A DNA stretch of 64,000 nt from Microbacterium terregens (GTDB lineage Bacteria > Pseudomonadota > Alphaproteobacteria > Sphingomonadales > Sphingomonadaceae): the NCBI RefSeq assembly GCF_027922045.1, contig NZ_BSEX01000023.1, positions 62,001-126,000 of the forward strand, in the 5' to 3' direction. The notes beneath the pieces are model-generated. The model did no database searches. It had not been told where the DNA came from and worked only from the letters and a program-made list of their open reading frames with translations. Of the stretch, positions 44,516 to 53,532 are shown one piece after another (the stretch's first letter is position 1; each line of letters begins with the position of its first letter). A program made the position numbers and the translations under genes.

Positions 44516-45624
44516 GCCACGTTCCTCTCAACTTGCGGGGCGCCGAGGCTCGCGACGACGGCGAGCAGCTCGTCGACGCGGTGGGCGCAGGTGTGGCGGG
44601 CGCGGATCGTCTCCAGCCCAGCGGCGGCGAGGCTCGCGCGCAGGTCCGGATCGTCGCGCAACGCCGTCAGGTGGCGGGTCATCTCCGCACCGTCGCGGGC
44701 GACGAGATAGTCGGTGCCGGGGCGGAACAGCCCCTCGGCATCCTCCCACGGCGCCGACACAAGTGGCAGCCCGCAGGCCAGCGCCTCGAACACGCGGATG
44801 GTGGGGATGCCGGGCAGGATCGTCGCATAATAGCGGCGCGGCACGTGCACGGTGGCGAGGTGGCGGGCGAAGATCTCCGGCGCCTTGGCGTTGGGTGCCC
44901 AGCCGCGATAGCGCGCGCCGTGGGAGGCGAGCATCGCCTTGGCCTCGTCCGGGTAGCGCACGCCGTAGATGTCGAGCGGCAGGCCCGCGGCATTGGCCGG
45001 GCGGAAGAGGAAGTCCTCCAGCTCCTGCGTCCGCTCGCCGTCGCCCCAGTTGCCGATCCACACCAGCCCCTCGGGTGTGCCCTCGCGCACCGGCGGGTGG
45101 AAGTGGCGGGTGTCGGCGGCCTCGTGCCAGGTCCAGACGCGCCCTTCCCAGCCCCAGCGGCGGTAAACCTCGGACAGCGTCTCGCCGAACGCGAGCACGC
45201 CGTCGTAGCCCGAGAGATCGAAGGCGCGAATCGCGTCCGGATCGCTGACGGCGCGGTGGTGGGTGTCGTGGAACAAGAGCGTGAAGCGGCCGCCGCGCTT
45301 GCGCAGGTCGCCGATGGCGGCGACGAGCGCAGGGTCGTTCCACTCGTGGACGATCACCAGCTCGGCATCGCCGACCAGCTCGGCCGGATCGGTGCCGGGC
45401 GCGAAGCTCTGCGACGACAGCTCCGGATAGGCGGTGCGATAGGGCTCCAGCCCCGCGTCGCCACCGTCGGCGAGCAGGTTGGCGAGGCTCCAGTTGCCCT
45501 CCGGCTCCAGCGTGCGGACGTCATGGCCGCGCGCGATCAGCTCCCGCAGCACGCCGCGCAGGAAATGCGCGTTGCCGTGGTTCCAGCAGGACAGCAGCGA
45601 ATGGGTGAAATAGGCGATCTTCAT
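44512..45624 (-). CDS. CgeB-type glycosyltransferase (copy 1)
   Basis: 370 residues from ATG 45624 (ATGA overlap). MKIAYFTHSLLSCWNHGNAHFLRGVLRELIARGHDVRTLEPEG, then RVFEALACGLPLVSAPWEDAEGLFRPGTDYLVARDG. Same two-domain layout as the next two genes. The central part (VWIGNWGDGERTQELEDFL) is the conserved block of this family. Confidence 0.86.
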   Translation of the reverse strand: MKIAYFTHSLLSCWNHGNAHFLRGVLRELIARGHDVRTLEPEGNWSLANLLADGGDAGLEPYRTAYPELSSQSFAPGTDPAELVGDAELVIVHEWNDPALVAAIGDLRKRGGRFTLLFHDTHHRAVSDPDAIRAFDLSGYDGVLAFGETLSEVYRRWGWEGRVWTWHEAADTRHFHPPVREGTPEGLVWIGNWGDGERTQELEDFLFRPANAAGLPLDIYGVRYPDEAKAMLASHGARYRGWAPNAKAPEIFARHLATVHVPRRYYATILPGIPTIRVFEALACGLPLVSAPWEDAEGLFRPGTDYLVARDGAEMTRHLTALRDDPDLRASLAAAGLETIRARHTCAHRVDELLAVVASLGAPQVERNVA

Positions 45625-46724
45625 GCCGCGGCACTCCGCGTGAGGGTTGCGGCGGGTTCGAGCAGGTCGCGGTAAACTGCGGCCATGTCGCGCGCGACTG
45701 CCGCCGGCGTGTAGCGGCCCGCGCGCGCCTGCGCAGCCTCCCCCAGCGCAGTGCGGCGCGCGGGATCGGCCCGGACCGCCTCGATCGCGGCGACGAAGCC
45801 GTTCTCGTCCTGTGGCGCCACGAAGACCGCCGCGCCGTCCCACAGCTCGCGGAAGGTCGGCAGGTCGGCGAGCACCAGCGGACAGCCGGCAGCCGCCGCC
45901 TCCAGCACCGCCAGCCCGAACGGTTCGAAGCGAGCGGCAGAGACGAAGATCGGGCGCTGGACGAGCCACTCGGCCAGTTCCGCCTCGCTCAACAGGCCGA
46001 GCGGCTGGAGATGGTCGGCGGGCACCTGCTCGCCATGCGGGCCGACCAGCGCGCCGGCAGCATGGAACGGCACCGGCAGCCGGGCGGCCACGCGGTCGAG
46101 CAGACGCGTCTGCTTGACCTGGTCCCAAAGTCGGCCGGCGGTGAAGACGCAATCGGTGGGCGCGCCCTCCCCTTCGACCAGCGGCCGGCGGCCGTTGTGC
46201 ACGGCGAGCGGCAGGTCGGTGAGGCCATAGGTGCGCTGGATCACCGCGGCGAAGGCTGCGGTCGGCGCCACCACACGGCTGGCGGCGCGGAAACCCTGTT
46301 CGGTCAGCGTGCGCTGCCAGCGATAGTCCGGCGGCAGCTTGGTGCCGTTGGCGGCGTCCCACCAGGTGGCGAGGCAGCCGTGCGCCACCGCGACCACCGG
46401 CACGCCGAACGCGCCGCTCGCCGCCAGCGTCGGCATGTTGCAGTGGACGAGGTCGAAGCCCTGCTCCCGGACCAGCGCCGCCAGCGCCTCGCCGGCCTCG
46501 CGCACCGGAACGGGGCCGTCGCACAGCCAGTCGAGCGGCAGGCCGGTCTCCAGGATCGGAATGCCCGCCGCCTCGACCGGCGCGCGCTGCGGGGCATTCG
46601 GCTCCGGCCCGAGCACCGCTACGGTCGGCTCCAAGCCGAGGGGAGCGAGCGCACAGGCGAGATCGGTCGCATATTGCCAGACCCCGCCCACGGCATCGGC
46701 GGTGATCAGGATCCGCGCCGCCAT
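45621..46724 (-). CDS. GT4 family glycosyltransferase
   Basis: 367 residues; ATG 46724 overlaps the epimerase TAA (TAATG). RILITADAVGGVWQYATDLACALAPLG at the N-terminus and VSAARFEPFGLAVLEAAAAGCPLVLAD at the C-terminus (E-x7-E motif) define a GT-B retaining transferase. AHGCLATWWDAANGTKLP is a distinctive internal block. Sugar unknown. Confidence 0.9.
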   Translation of the reverse strand: MAARILITADAVGGVWQYATDLACALAPLGLEPTVAVLGPEPNAPQRAPVEAAGIPILETGLPLDWLCDGPVPVREAGEALAALVREQGFDLVHCNMPTLAASGAFGVPVVAVAHGCLATWWDAANGTKLPPDYRWQRTLTEQGFRAASRVVAPTAAFAAVIQRTYGLTDLPLAVHNGRRPLVEGEGAPTDCVFTAGRLWDQVKQTRLLDRVAARLPVPFHAAGALVGPHGEQVPADHLQPLGLLSEAELAEWLVQRPIFVSAARFEPFGLAVLEAAAAGCPLVLADLPTFRELWDGAAVFVAPQDENGFVAAIEAVRADPARRTALGEAAQARAGRYTPAAVARDMAAVYRDLLEPAATLTRSAAA

Positions 46725-47824
46725 TAAGCAGCCCCTGCCGGCGCATCCGCCGCCGGGACGCCGATGGGCGCGTTGATGCCGCGCGCCTCCGCCAGCCAGC
46801 GGGCCAGCCGGGCGACGCCCTCGTGCCAGTCGACGTGCTTGCCCAAACCCAACGCAGCCTGCGCCTTGCGCGTGTCGGCGACGAAATAGCGCTGGTCGCC
46901 GGCGCGCCAGTCGGAGAAGCTCAGGTCCACGTCGCGACCGAGCACTTCGCCGATATAGGCCAGCAGCTGGCGCAGGCTGATCGCATTGTCCGGGCCGCCC
47001 CCAAGGTTGAACGCCTGACCCGCGACCGCATCGATGTTGCGCCATGCCGCGACATAGGCGTCCACCGCGTCCGACACGTCGAGGATGTCGCGGACCTGAT
47101 GGCCGTCGCCGTAGAGCGTGATCGGCTTTCCTTCGAGCGCGCGGATCAGGAAGTGGGCGACCCATCCCTGGTCCTCGGTGCCCATCTGGCGCTGGCCATA
47201 GATGCAGCTCATCCGCAGCACCGCCGTCTTCAGGCCGAAGCTGCGCGCGTAATCGAGCACATATTGATCGGCCGCGCCCTTGGAGCAGCCATAGGGCGTG
47301 TGGAAGTCGAGCGGGCGCGCCTCGCCGATACCGTGCGCGCGCACTTCCGCGTCGACGGGACGATAGGCCTGGTCCTCCAGCACGAAGTCGAGGTCGATCA
47401 GGTCGCCGTACACCTTGTTGGTGGAGGCGAAGATCACCGGCGTCTCGGGCGCGCGCGTGCGGATCGCGTCGAGCAGGTTGAGCGTGCCGGCGATGTTGAT
47501 GGCGAAGTCGTCGCGCGGATCGACCATGCTGGTGGTCACCGCCACCTGTGCCGCCAGGTGGAACACCGCCTTGGCGCCGGCGGCGGCATCCGCCAGCCGC
47601 GCCTCGTCGCGAATGTCGGCGTGCAGGAAGTCGATCCGGTCGCCGTGGCGCTGCTGCAGCCAGGCGAGGTTGGTGTCGACCCCCGCCCGCGACAGCGCGT
47701 CATAAACGAGCACCCGATGCCCCTCGCCGGCCAGCCGGTCGGCGAGGTTGGATCCGATGAAGCCCGCGCCGCCAGTGACCAGGATCGGCCGCGGGTCCGC
47801 CGCAGCGTTCCCCTCGCCCGTCAT
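46724..47824 (-). CDS. NAD-dependent epimerase, CDP-paratose/tyvelose 2-epimerase-like
   Basis: 366 residues from ATG 47824 (ATGA overlap with the previous gene). TGGAGFIGSNLADRL cofactor loop, FASTNKVYGDL, catalytic YGCSKGAADQYVLDYARSFGL and MSCIYGQRQMGTEDQGWVAHFLI, resembling RfbE-type 2-epimerases. It acts on a nucleotide sugar in the cytoplasm; the nucleotide (CDP or UDP) cannot be decided. Confidence 0.85.
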   Translation of the reverse strand: MTGEGNAAADPRPILVTGGAGFIGSNLADRLAGEGHRVLVYDALSRAGVDTNLAWLQQRHGDRIDFLHADIRDEARLADAAAGAKAVFHLAAQVAVTTSMVDPRDDFAINIAGTLNLLDAIRTRAPETPVIFASTNKVYGDLIDLDFVLEDQAYRPVDAEVRAHGIGEARPLDFHTPYGCSKGAADQYVLDYARSFGLKTAVLRMSCIYGQRQMGTEDQGWVAHFLIRALEGKPITLYGDGHQVRDILDVSDAVDAYVAAWRNIDAVAGQAFNLGGGPDNAISLRQLLAYIGEVLGRDVDLSFSDWRAGDQRYFVADTRKAQAALGLGKHVDWHEGVARLARWLAEARGINAPIGVPAADAPAGAA

Positions 47825-48933
47825 GCCACCAGGCCCCGCTTTTCCAGTTCGGAGCGCATCTGCTCGACGCGGTCCTGGGCGGTCTGCTGCGCGACCCACT
47901 CGGCGAGTTCGGCCAAGCCCTGCTGGAAGTCCTGCTTCGCGCGGAAGTCGAGCTTCTCGGCCGCCAGCGTCGTGTCGCAGAAGCAGTGGCGGATGTCGCC
48001 GATGCGCGCCTTGCCCACCACTTCGGCGGTCAGGTCGTTCTTGCCCATCGCCTTGGCGAGTTCCTCGGCCACTTCCTTGACCGAGCGATGATTGCCCGAG
48101 CCGATGTTGAACGTGCCGCCGACTGCCTGCGGCAGCACCAGCGCGTCGGCAAAGGCGCGTGCCACGTCGCTGACATGGACGAAGTCGCGGCGCTGCTCGC
48201 CATCCTCAAAGATCAGCGGTGACTGGCCGTTCAGGAAGCGCGAGGCAAAGATCGCGAGCACGCCCGTGTACGGGTTCGACAGCGCCTGGCCGGGGCCATA
48301 GACGTTGAACAGCCGCAGGCACACGCCCTCGATGCCGTACGGCTCGGACATGATGTGCGTCGTGCGTTCCTGCACGTACTTGTTGAGCGCGTAGATCGAC
48401 GCGAGGTTCGGGCGCTTCCATTCTGGGGTCGCGACGGGGCTGAGCGGGCGGCCCTGCACGTCGGTCGGCTCCCAGTTCTTCTGCCCGTCCTTCAGCGTCT
48501 TGCGCTCGGCATTCTCGACGAGCTCACCATCGGCATCGCGATAGAGGCCCTCGCCATAGATGCTCATCGATGATGCGGTGACGACGCGACGCACCGGCTT
48601 GTCGATCAGCGCCTCGAACAGCACGGCGGTGCCGACGTCGTTGGTCGAGGTATAGCGCTCGACCTCGTACATCGACTGGCCGACGCCGACTTCGGCCGCC
48701 AGGTGGACGACGCTGTCGATGCCGTCGAGTGCCTTCAGCACCGCGTCCTTGTCGCGCACGTCGGCGCGGATCAGCTCGGCTTCCTTGTTGAGCATCTGCG
48801 AGCCGTCGGTCGCGCCATGGACCTGCTCGATCAGGCTATCGAGCACCCGCACTTCGTTGCCGCGTGCCAGAAGTTCGTCGGCGACGAAACGTCCAATGAA
48901 TCCCGCCCCCCCGGTAATGAGAACTCGTTCCAT
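47821..48933 (-). CDS. NAD-dependent nucleotide-sugar epimerase/dehydratase
   Basis: 370 residues from ATG 48933 with GGGAGG 4 nt upstream; the frame is open to 48999 but the extra segment is not conserved-looking. ITGGAGFIGRFVADEL, SSMSIYGEG, the YALNKYVQE active site and LRLFNVYGPGQALSNPYTGVLAIF. First gene of the left operon. Probably C4 epimerase or reductase; specificity unknown. Confidence 0.87.
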   Translation of the reverse strand: MERVLITGGAGFIGRFVADELLARGNEVRVLDSLIEQVHGATDGSQMLNKEAELIRADVRDKDAVLKALDGIDSVVHLAAEVGVGQSMYEVERYTSTNDVGTAVLFEALIDKPVRRVVTASSMSIYGEGLYRDADGELVENAERKTLKDGQKNWEPTDVQGRPLSPVATPEWKRPNLASIYALNKYVQERTTHIMSEPYGIEGVCLRLFNVYGPGQALSNPYTGVLAIFASRFLNGQSPLIFEDGEQRRDFVHVSDVARAFADALVLPQAVGGTFNIGSGNHRSVKEVAEELAKAMGKNDLTAEVVGKARIGDIRHCFCDTTLAAEKLDFRAKQDFQQGLAELAEWVAQQTAQDRVEQMRSELEKRGLVA

Positions 48934-49048
48934 TCTTCCTCCCGCTCTAGGTGCCGGCTGCATCCCCCAGCGGCACCTGCGTTGACTTGGCTCGCGCAAG
49001 CCTGTTCAAAGGCTTGTGTCCGTGATGAGGAAAAGCTTCTTCTTCATC

Positions 49049-49104
49049 TTTGTTCCCTAGGTTCGTTCCGGATCGGAAACTTTTTCCTGACAATGGGAAC
49101 CAAA
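49049..49104. promoter_or_regulatory. Nested inverted repeats in the divergent glyco-locus promoter region
   Basis: Within the 227-nt divergent region (48934-49160), TTTGTTCCC (49049-49057) mirrors GGGAACCAAA (49095-49104), enclosing a smaller repeat TTCCG-GAT-CGGAA (49066-49078). The region is less GC-rich than the genes. Likely regulator binding sites shared by both operons; no regulator gene is adjacent. Confidence 0.45.
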
Positions 49105-49160
49105 GGACGACGCAATGCGCTTTCAGCATCTATGTTGATCCTGCCCGACGCGGGCGCGCA

Positions 49161-49748
49161 TTGAGCGCGACCGTCCTTCTTGCGCGTCACGGAAGCCATG
49201 ATGAGGTTGGCGCGATCCTGAGCGGCCGGTCGGAGATCGCGCTCAACGCCGCGGGCCGTGCCGAGGCCGAACGGCTGGCCGAGCGCCTCACCGGAACCGC
49301 GCTCACCGCAATCCACAGCAGCCCGCGCCGGCGGACCCGCGAAACCGCCGAGATCGTCGCCGCGCGTCACGGTCTGGAGGTGGTGCTGGTCGACGCGCTG
49401 GACGAGGTCGACTTCGGCGCCTGGACCGGGTGCAGCTTCGACAGCCTCCACGGCGACCCCGAGTGGGATCGCTGGAACGCCGAGCGCGCGACCGCCTCCA
49501 CTCCCGGTGGGGAGACCATGGCGGCCGCCACCACGCGCGCAGTCGCGCACATCGCCTCGCTCGAAGGGGCCGGCGGCCCGGTGATGTGCGTCAGCCACTG
49601 CGACGTGATCCGCGGGGCCGCAGCGCACTTCCTGGGGCTCAGCCTCGACCGCCTGCTCGCGTTCGACTGCGCGCCGGGCTCGCTTACCACGCTGGCGCTG
49701 GCAGGGGGCCAGGGCCGGATCGTCACGCTCAACGAGGTGCCGCAATGA
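49161..49748 (+). CDS. Histidine phosphatase (phosphoglycerate mutase-like)
   Basis: 195 residues from TTG 49161; no ATG or GTG fits the conserved N-terminus. LLARHGSHDEVG contains the RHG phosphohistidine motif; ILSGR, SSPRRRTRETAEIVAAR, acidic DEVDFGAWTG and MCVSHCDVIRG complete the active site. Small-molecule phosphatase, possibly acting on a phospho-sugar of the pathway. First gene of the right operon; ATGA overlap with the methyltransferase. Confidence 0.87.
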   Translation: MSATVLLARHGSHDEVGAILSGRSEIALNAAGRAEAERLAERLTGTALTAIHSSPRRRTRETAEIVAARHGLEVVLVDALDEVDFGAWTGCSFDSLHGDPEWDRWNAERATASTPGGETMAAATTRAVAHIASLEGAGGPVMCVSHCDVIRGAAAHFLGLSLDRLLAFDCAPGSLTTLALAGGQGRIVTLNEVPQ

Positions 49749-50551
49749 CGAAGATGCCGACCGATCGGCTCCGCGAGGAAGTGGCGCGGCTCGCGCCCTG
49801 GTTCCACAACATCGACTTGGGGAACGGCATCCAGACCGCACCCGATCACTTCCTGGGCGACTATCCGCGCTTCAAGTTCGAGCGCTTCGGCCCTGCCCTG
49901 CCGGAGGACATGACGGGCAAGACCGTGCTCGACATCGGCTGCAACGCCGGCTTCTACTCGGTCGAGATGAAGCGCCGCGGGGCGAGCCGTGTGCTCGGAA
50001 TCGACAGCGACGAACGCTATCTGGCGCAGGCGCGGCTGGCGACCGAAGCGCTGGGCTTCACCGGCGTCGAGTTCGCCAAGCTCTCCGTCTACGACGTCGC
50101 GTCGCTGGGCGAGAAGTTCGACCTCGTGATCTTCATGGGCGTGCTCTACCACCTGCGCCATCCGCTGCTGGCACTCGACCTCATCCGCGAGCATGTCGCC
50201 GGCGACATGATGCTGTTCCAGACGCTGCAGCGCGGGTCGGACGAGGTGTGCGAGGTGCCGGAGGATCATCCCTTCTATGTGCCGGGCACCTATGACGCGC
50301 CCCCCTATTTCGACGATCCGGGCTATCCCAAGATGCACTTCATCGAGCGCGAGTACGCGCACGACTGGACCAACTGGTGGGCACCCAACCATGCCGCGTC
50401 GGAGGCGATGCTGCGCGCCTCGGGCTTCACGGTCGAGGCGCGCCCGGAACGCGACGTCTATCTGTGTCGCGTGGCGCCGGTTCCCTATGCGGAATACGGC
50501 CCTGCGGCAGTCTACCCGGCCCGCGGGCCGGAACAGGGGGGAAGCAAGTGA
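49745..50551 (+). CDS. SAM-dependent methyltransferase, TIGR04290-like
   Basis: 268 residues, ATGA overlap. LDIGCNAGFYSVEMKRRGASRVLGIDSDERYLAQAR is the SAM-binding motif; LGNGIQTAPDHFLGDYPRFKF upstream and MGVLYHLRHPLLALDLI downstream resemble the CmoB-related TIGR04290 group, which occurs in glycosyltransferase neighbourhoods. Likely methylates a glycan or precursor. Ends inside the next start (GTGA). Confidence 0.85.
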   Translation: MTKMPTDRLREEVARLAPWFHNIDLGNGIQTAPDHFLGDYPRFKFERFGPALPEDMTGKTVLDIGCNAGFYSVEMKRRGASRVLGIDSDERYLAQARLATEALGFTGVEFAKLSVYDVASLGEKFDLVIFMGVLYHLRHPLLALDLIREHVAGDMMLFQTLQRGSDEVCEVPEDHPFYVPGTYDAPPYFDDPGYPKMHFIEREYAHDWTNWWAPNHAASEAMLRASGFTVEARPERDVYLCRVAPVPYAEYGPAAVYPARGPEQGGSK

Positions 50552-51483
50552 TCGAAGCCGCGATGCTCTGGAACGAGCCCAACAACAAGTCGCACTGGGA
50601 TCCCGAACTCGATCCCGAGTGGGCGATCTTCGCCGACACCATGGTTCGGGCGGGCAATGCGATCCAGGCGATCAATCCGGCGATCACCCGCGTGCTCGGC
50701 GGCATGTCGCCGATCGATCCGGCCTGGGTGCAGCGGATGGAAGATCGCGGCGTGCTCGACGCCGTCGATGCGGTCGCGGTGCACGGCTTTCCGCTCGACT
50801 GGAACCTGTGGCCGATCCACGCCTGGCCCGAGAAGATCGCCGAGATCGAGGCGGTGACAGACAAGCCGATCTGGGTGACCGAGGTCGGCGTCGGATCGTT
50901 CGGGGCGGAAGAGGTGCAGGTGTTCGGCGTCAACAAGACCGCGGAGCTTTTGATCGGCCGCGTGCCCCGCATCTTCTGGTATTCGCTCTACGACCTCCCG
51001 CAGAGCTGGGGCGCCACCACCCGCCATCGCGAGGCGGAAGGGTCGAGCTACTACCGCCATTTCTACATGGGGCTGATCCGCGAAGACGGCACCCCCAAGC
51101 CCGCGCTCGACGACTATGCCAAGGTGGCCTCCGAGATGGGGCTGATGCAGTGGTTCCATTATGAGGATCCGCGCCTGGACGAGGCGGTCGCCTGGATGAA
51201 GCGACTGGGCACGAAGAAGCTGCGCACAGGCCTGAGCTGGGCCGACAGCTTCCGCCCCAACGCGCTCGACTGGTTCGACCGGCAGATGGAGGCGATCGCC
51301 GACTTCGACGTCACCGTCACCTTCTGCTTCACGCCCGAGCACCTGGGGCCGGGCAAGCATCACACCAGCCCCCCGTATGAGCCGCAGCAGTTCGCCGATT
51401 TCTGTGCGTGGATGATCGACCGCTATGCCCCCGCGGGCGGCATCCAGGCGACGGCCGAGCCCGCGCTCGAAGTGCGCGCCTGA
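50548..51483 (+). CDS. Glycosidase, GH39/beta-xylosidase-like, circularly permuted barrel
   Basis: 311 residues from GTG 50548 with GGGGGGAAG upstream. The acid/base motif WNEPN (Glu10) sits at the very N-terminus, and the nucleophile is Glu112 in WVTEVG, whereas in GH39-type enzymes about 150 residues precede WNEPN. Those residues appear instead at the C-terminus: residues 215-294 (AVAWMKRLG.KLRTGLSWADSF, VTVTFCFTPEH, FADFCAWMIDRYA) read as strands 1-3. No signal peptide, so it is cytoplasmic. Catalytic Glu pair intact. Substrate unknown; xylose-containing product suspected. Confidence 0.8.
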   Translation: MIEAAMLWNEPNNKSHWDPELDPEWAIFADTMVRAGNAIQAINPAITRVLGGMSPIDPAWVQRMEDRGVLDAVDAVAVHGFPLDWNLWPIHAWPEKIAEIEAVTDKPIWVTEVGVGSFGAEEVQVFGVNKTAELLIGRVPRIFWYSLYDLPQSWGATTRHREAEGSSYYRHFYMGLIREDGTPKPALDDYAKVASEMGLMQWFHYEDPRLDEAVAWMKRLGTKKLRTGLSWADSFRPNALDWFDRQMEAIADFDVTVTFCFTPEHLGPGKHHTSPPYEPQQFADFCAWMIDRYAPAGGIQATAEPALEVRA

Positions 51484-51507
51484 TCCTAGATCCAACCAGG
51501 AATGACG

Positions 51508-52485
51508 ATGACCGAAACGATGCGCGCGGCGGTGCTCGCCGCGCCCGCCACCATGGAACTGCAGCAGGTCGCCCTGCCCGAGCCTGGCGCAGGCCAGGTC
51601 CGGGTGAAGCTGGAAGGCTGCGGCGTCTGCGCCTCCAACGTCGAGCCGTTCGAAGGCCAGCCTTGGTCGCAGTTCCCCGGCGAACCGGGCGGCATGGGGC
51701 ATGAAGGCTGGGGCATCGTCGACGCGCTCGGCCGGGACGTGAGCGGCGTCGCGATCGGCGACCGTGTGGCGATGCTGTCGGGCAAGAGCTACGCCGAATA
51801 TGACGTCGCGGACGTCGGGGCGCTGGTGAAGCTGCCAGAGTCGCTAGCCGGCAAGCCCTTCCCCGGCGAGCCGCTGGGCTGCGCGTTCAACATCTTCCGC
51901 CGCGCGGACGTGCAGGCGGGACAGACGGTGGCGATCGTGGGGATCGGCTTCCTCGGCGCGGTGCTGACGCGGCTGGCGACGGAGGCGGGTGCACGGGTGA
52001 TCGCGATCTCGCGGCGCCAGTCGTCGCTCGATCTCGCCCGTCACTATGGCGCGGCCGAGACGATCGTCATGGATGACCATTGGCGCATCCTGGAGGACGT
52101 GAAGCGCCTCACCGACGGGCGCGGCTGCGACCGGGTGATCGAATGCGTCGGCAAGCAGTGGCCGCTCGATCTGGCGGGCGAGCTGGTGCGCGAGGGCGGC
52201 CGGCTGGTGATCGCGGGCTATCACCAGGACGGTCCCCGCCAGGTCAACATGCAGATGTGGAACTGGAAGGGCATCGACATCGCCAGCGCGCACGAGCGCG
52301 ACCCAGCGGTGAACCTGCGCGGACTGCGGGAAGCCGCGGAGGCGGTGGCCTCCGGCCGGCTCGACCCGACGCCGCTCTATACCCACCGCTATCCGCTCGA
52401 CCGGCTGGACGAGGCGCTGCTCGCGACCCGCGACAAGCCCGACGGCTTCGTGAAGGCGCTGGTGACGTTCGGAGACGCCGCATGA
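51508..52485 (+). CDS. MDR-family (zinc-type) dehydrogenase
   Basis: 325 residues from ATG 51508, with AGGA 6 nt upstream; ATG 51502 is an alternative. Catalytic-zinc residues Cys41 (CGVCASN), His65-Glu66 (GHEGWG); Rossmann VAIVGIGFLGAVL. The structural-zinc cysteine cluster of classical alcohol dehydrogenases is absent. Probably oxidises or reduces a sugar or polyol. ATGA overlap with the next oxidoreductase. Confidence 0.83.
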   Translation: MTETMRAAVLAAPATMELQQVALPEPGAGQVRVKLEGCGVCASNVEPFEGQPWSQFPGEPGGMGHEGWGIVDALGRDVSGVAIGDRVAMLSGKSYAEYDVADVGALVKLPESLAGKPFPGEPLGCAFNIFRRADVQAGQTVAIVGIGFLGAVLTRLATEAGARVIAISRRQSSLDLARHYGAAETIVMDDHWRILEDVKRLTDGRGCDRVIECVGKQWPLDLAGELVREGGRLVIAGYHQDGPRQVNMQMWNWKGIDIASAHERDPAVNLRGLREAAEAVASGRLDPTPLYTHRYPLDRLDEALLATRDKPDGFVKALVTFGDAA

Positions 52486-53468
52486 CCCGCCCGAAGCTCG
52501 GCTTCCTGGGCGTCGGCTGGATCGGCCGTCACCGCATGGAGGCGATGCTCGCCACCGGCGTGGTCGAGGCAGCGGCGATCAGCGATCCCTCACCCGAGAT
52601 GGTGGCGGAGGCGCAGAAGCTCGCGCCGGATGCAGCGATGGTCGATTCGCTCGGCGCGATGCTGGCGCTCGGTCTCGACGGTGTGGTGATCGCGAGCCCG
52701 AGCGCGCTTCACGCCAGCCAGTCGATCGAGGCACTGGAAGCCGGCTGCGCCGTCTTCTGCCAGAAGCCGCTCGGCCGCAGCGCCGCCGAGGCACGCGCCG
52801 TGGTCGATGCCGCGCGGCGAGCCGACCGGCTGCTGTCGGTGGATTTCTCCTACCGGTTCACGGCCGGCATGCAGCAGATCGCGCCGCTGGTGCGCGACGG
52901 CGCGCTCGGCCATGTCCACGCGATCGACCTCACCTTTCACAACGCCTATGGCCCGGACAAGCCGTGGTTCTACGATCCCGCCCTGTCGGGCGGCGGCTGC
53001 GTGATGGACCTGGGGGTACACCTGGTCGACCTGGCGCTCTGGACGCTCGGCTTTCCGGAGGTGCGGGAGGTCACGTCTCACCTGTCGAGCGGGGGGCACC
53101 CCCTCGCCGATCCAGATCGCCAGGTAGAGGACTATGCCGTGGCCACGCTGGTGCTGACGGGCGGTACGGTGGTACGCCTCGCCTGCTCCTGGCGCCTGCC
53201 TGCCGGCCAGGACGCGGTGATCGACGCGAGCTTCTACGGCACCGGCGGGGCGGCCGCGCTGCGCAACCTCAACGGCTCCTTCTACGACTTCCGCGCCGAA
53301 CGCTTCGAGGGCACCACTCGGCACCTGCTTGCGGAGGCACCAGACGCGTGGGGCGGTCGCGCCGGCGCGGACTGGGCCGAGCGCCTGGCCCGCTCGCCCC
53401 GCTTCACCGAGGATGCGGAAGAGCTGGTGCGCAGTGCCGAGGTGCTCGACCGCATCTACGGCCGTTGA
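52482..53468 (+). CDS. Gfo/Idh/MocA family oxidoreductase
   Basis: 328 residues, ATGA overlap. N-terminal Rossmann (GFLGVGWIGRHRMEA), CQKPLGRSAAEARAVVDAA with the conserved K-P, and GGGCVMDLGVHLVDLALWTLG with the catalytic H in the C-terminal domain. Acts on sugars or their nucleotide forms with NAD(P). Last gene of the right operon; 64 nt separates it from the bestrophin gene. Confidence 0.9.
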   Translation: MTRPKLGFLGVGWIGRHRMEAMLATGVVEAAAISDPSPEMVAEAQKLAPDAAMVDSLGAMLALGLDGVVIASPSALHASQSIEALEAGCAVFCQKPLGRSAAEARAVVDAARRADRLLSVDFSYRFTAGMQQIAPLVRDGALGHVHAIDLTFHNAYGPDKPWFYDPALSGGGCVMDLGVHLVDLALWTLGFPEVREVTSHLSSGGHPLADPDRQVEDYAVATLVLTGGTVVRLACSWRLPAGQDAVIDASFYGTGGAAALRNLNGSFYDFRAERFEGTTRHLLAEAPDAWGGRAGADWAERLARSPRFTEDAEELVRSAEVLDRIYGR

Positions 53469-53532
53469 CGAGGGGCTTGCACCGACTCAGGCGCATGGCG
53501 GAACCGGCGTGGATCGTTCCTGAGGATCGCCC

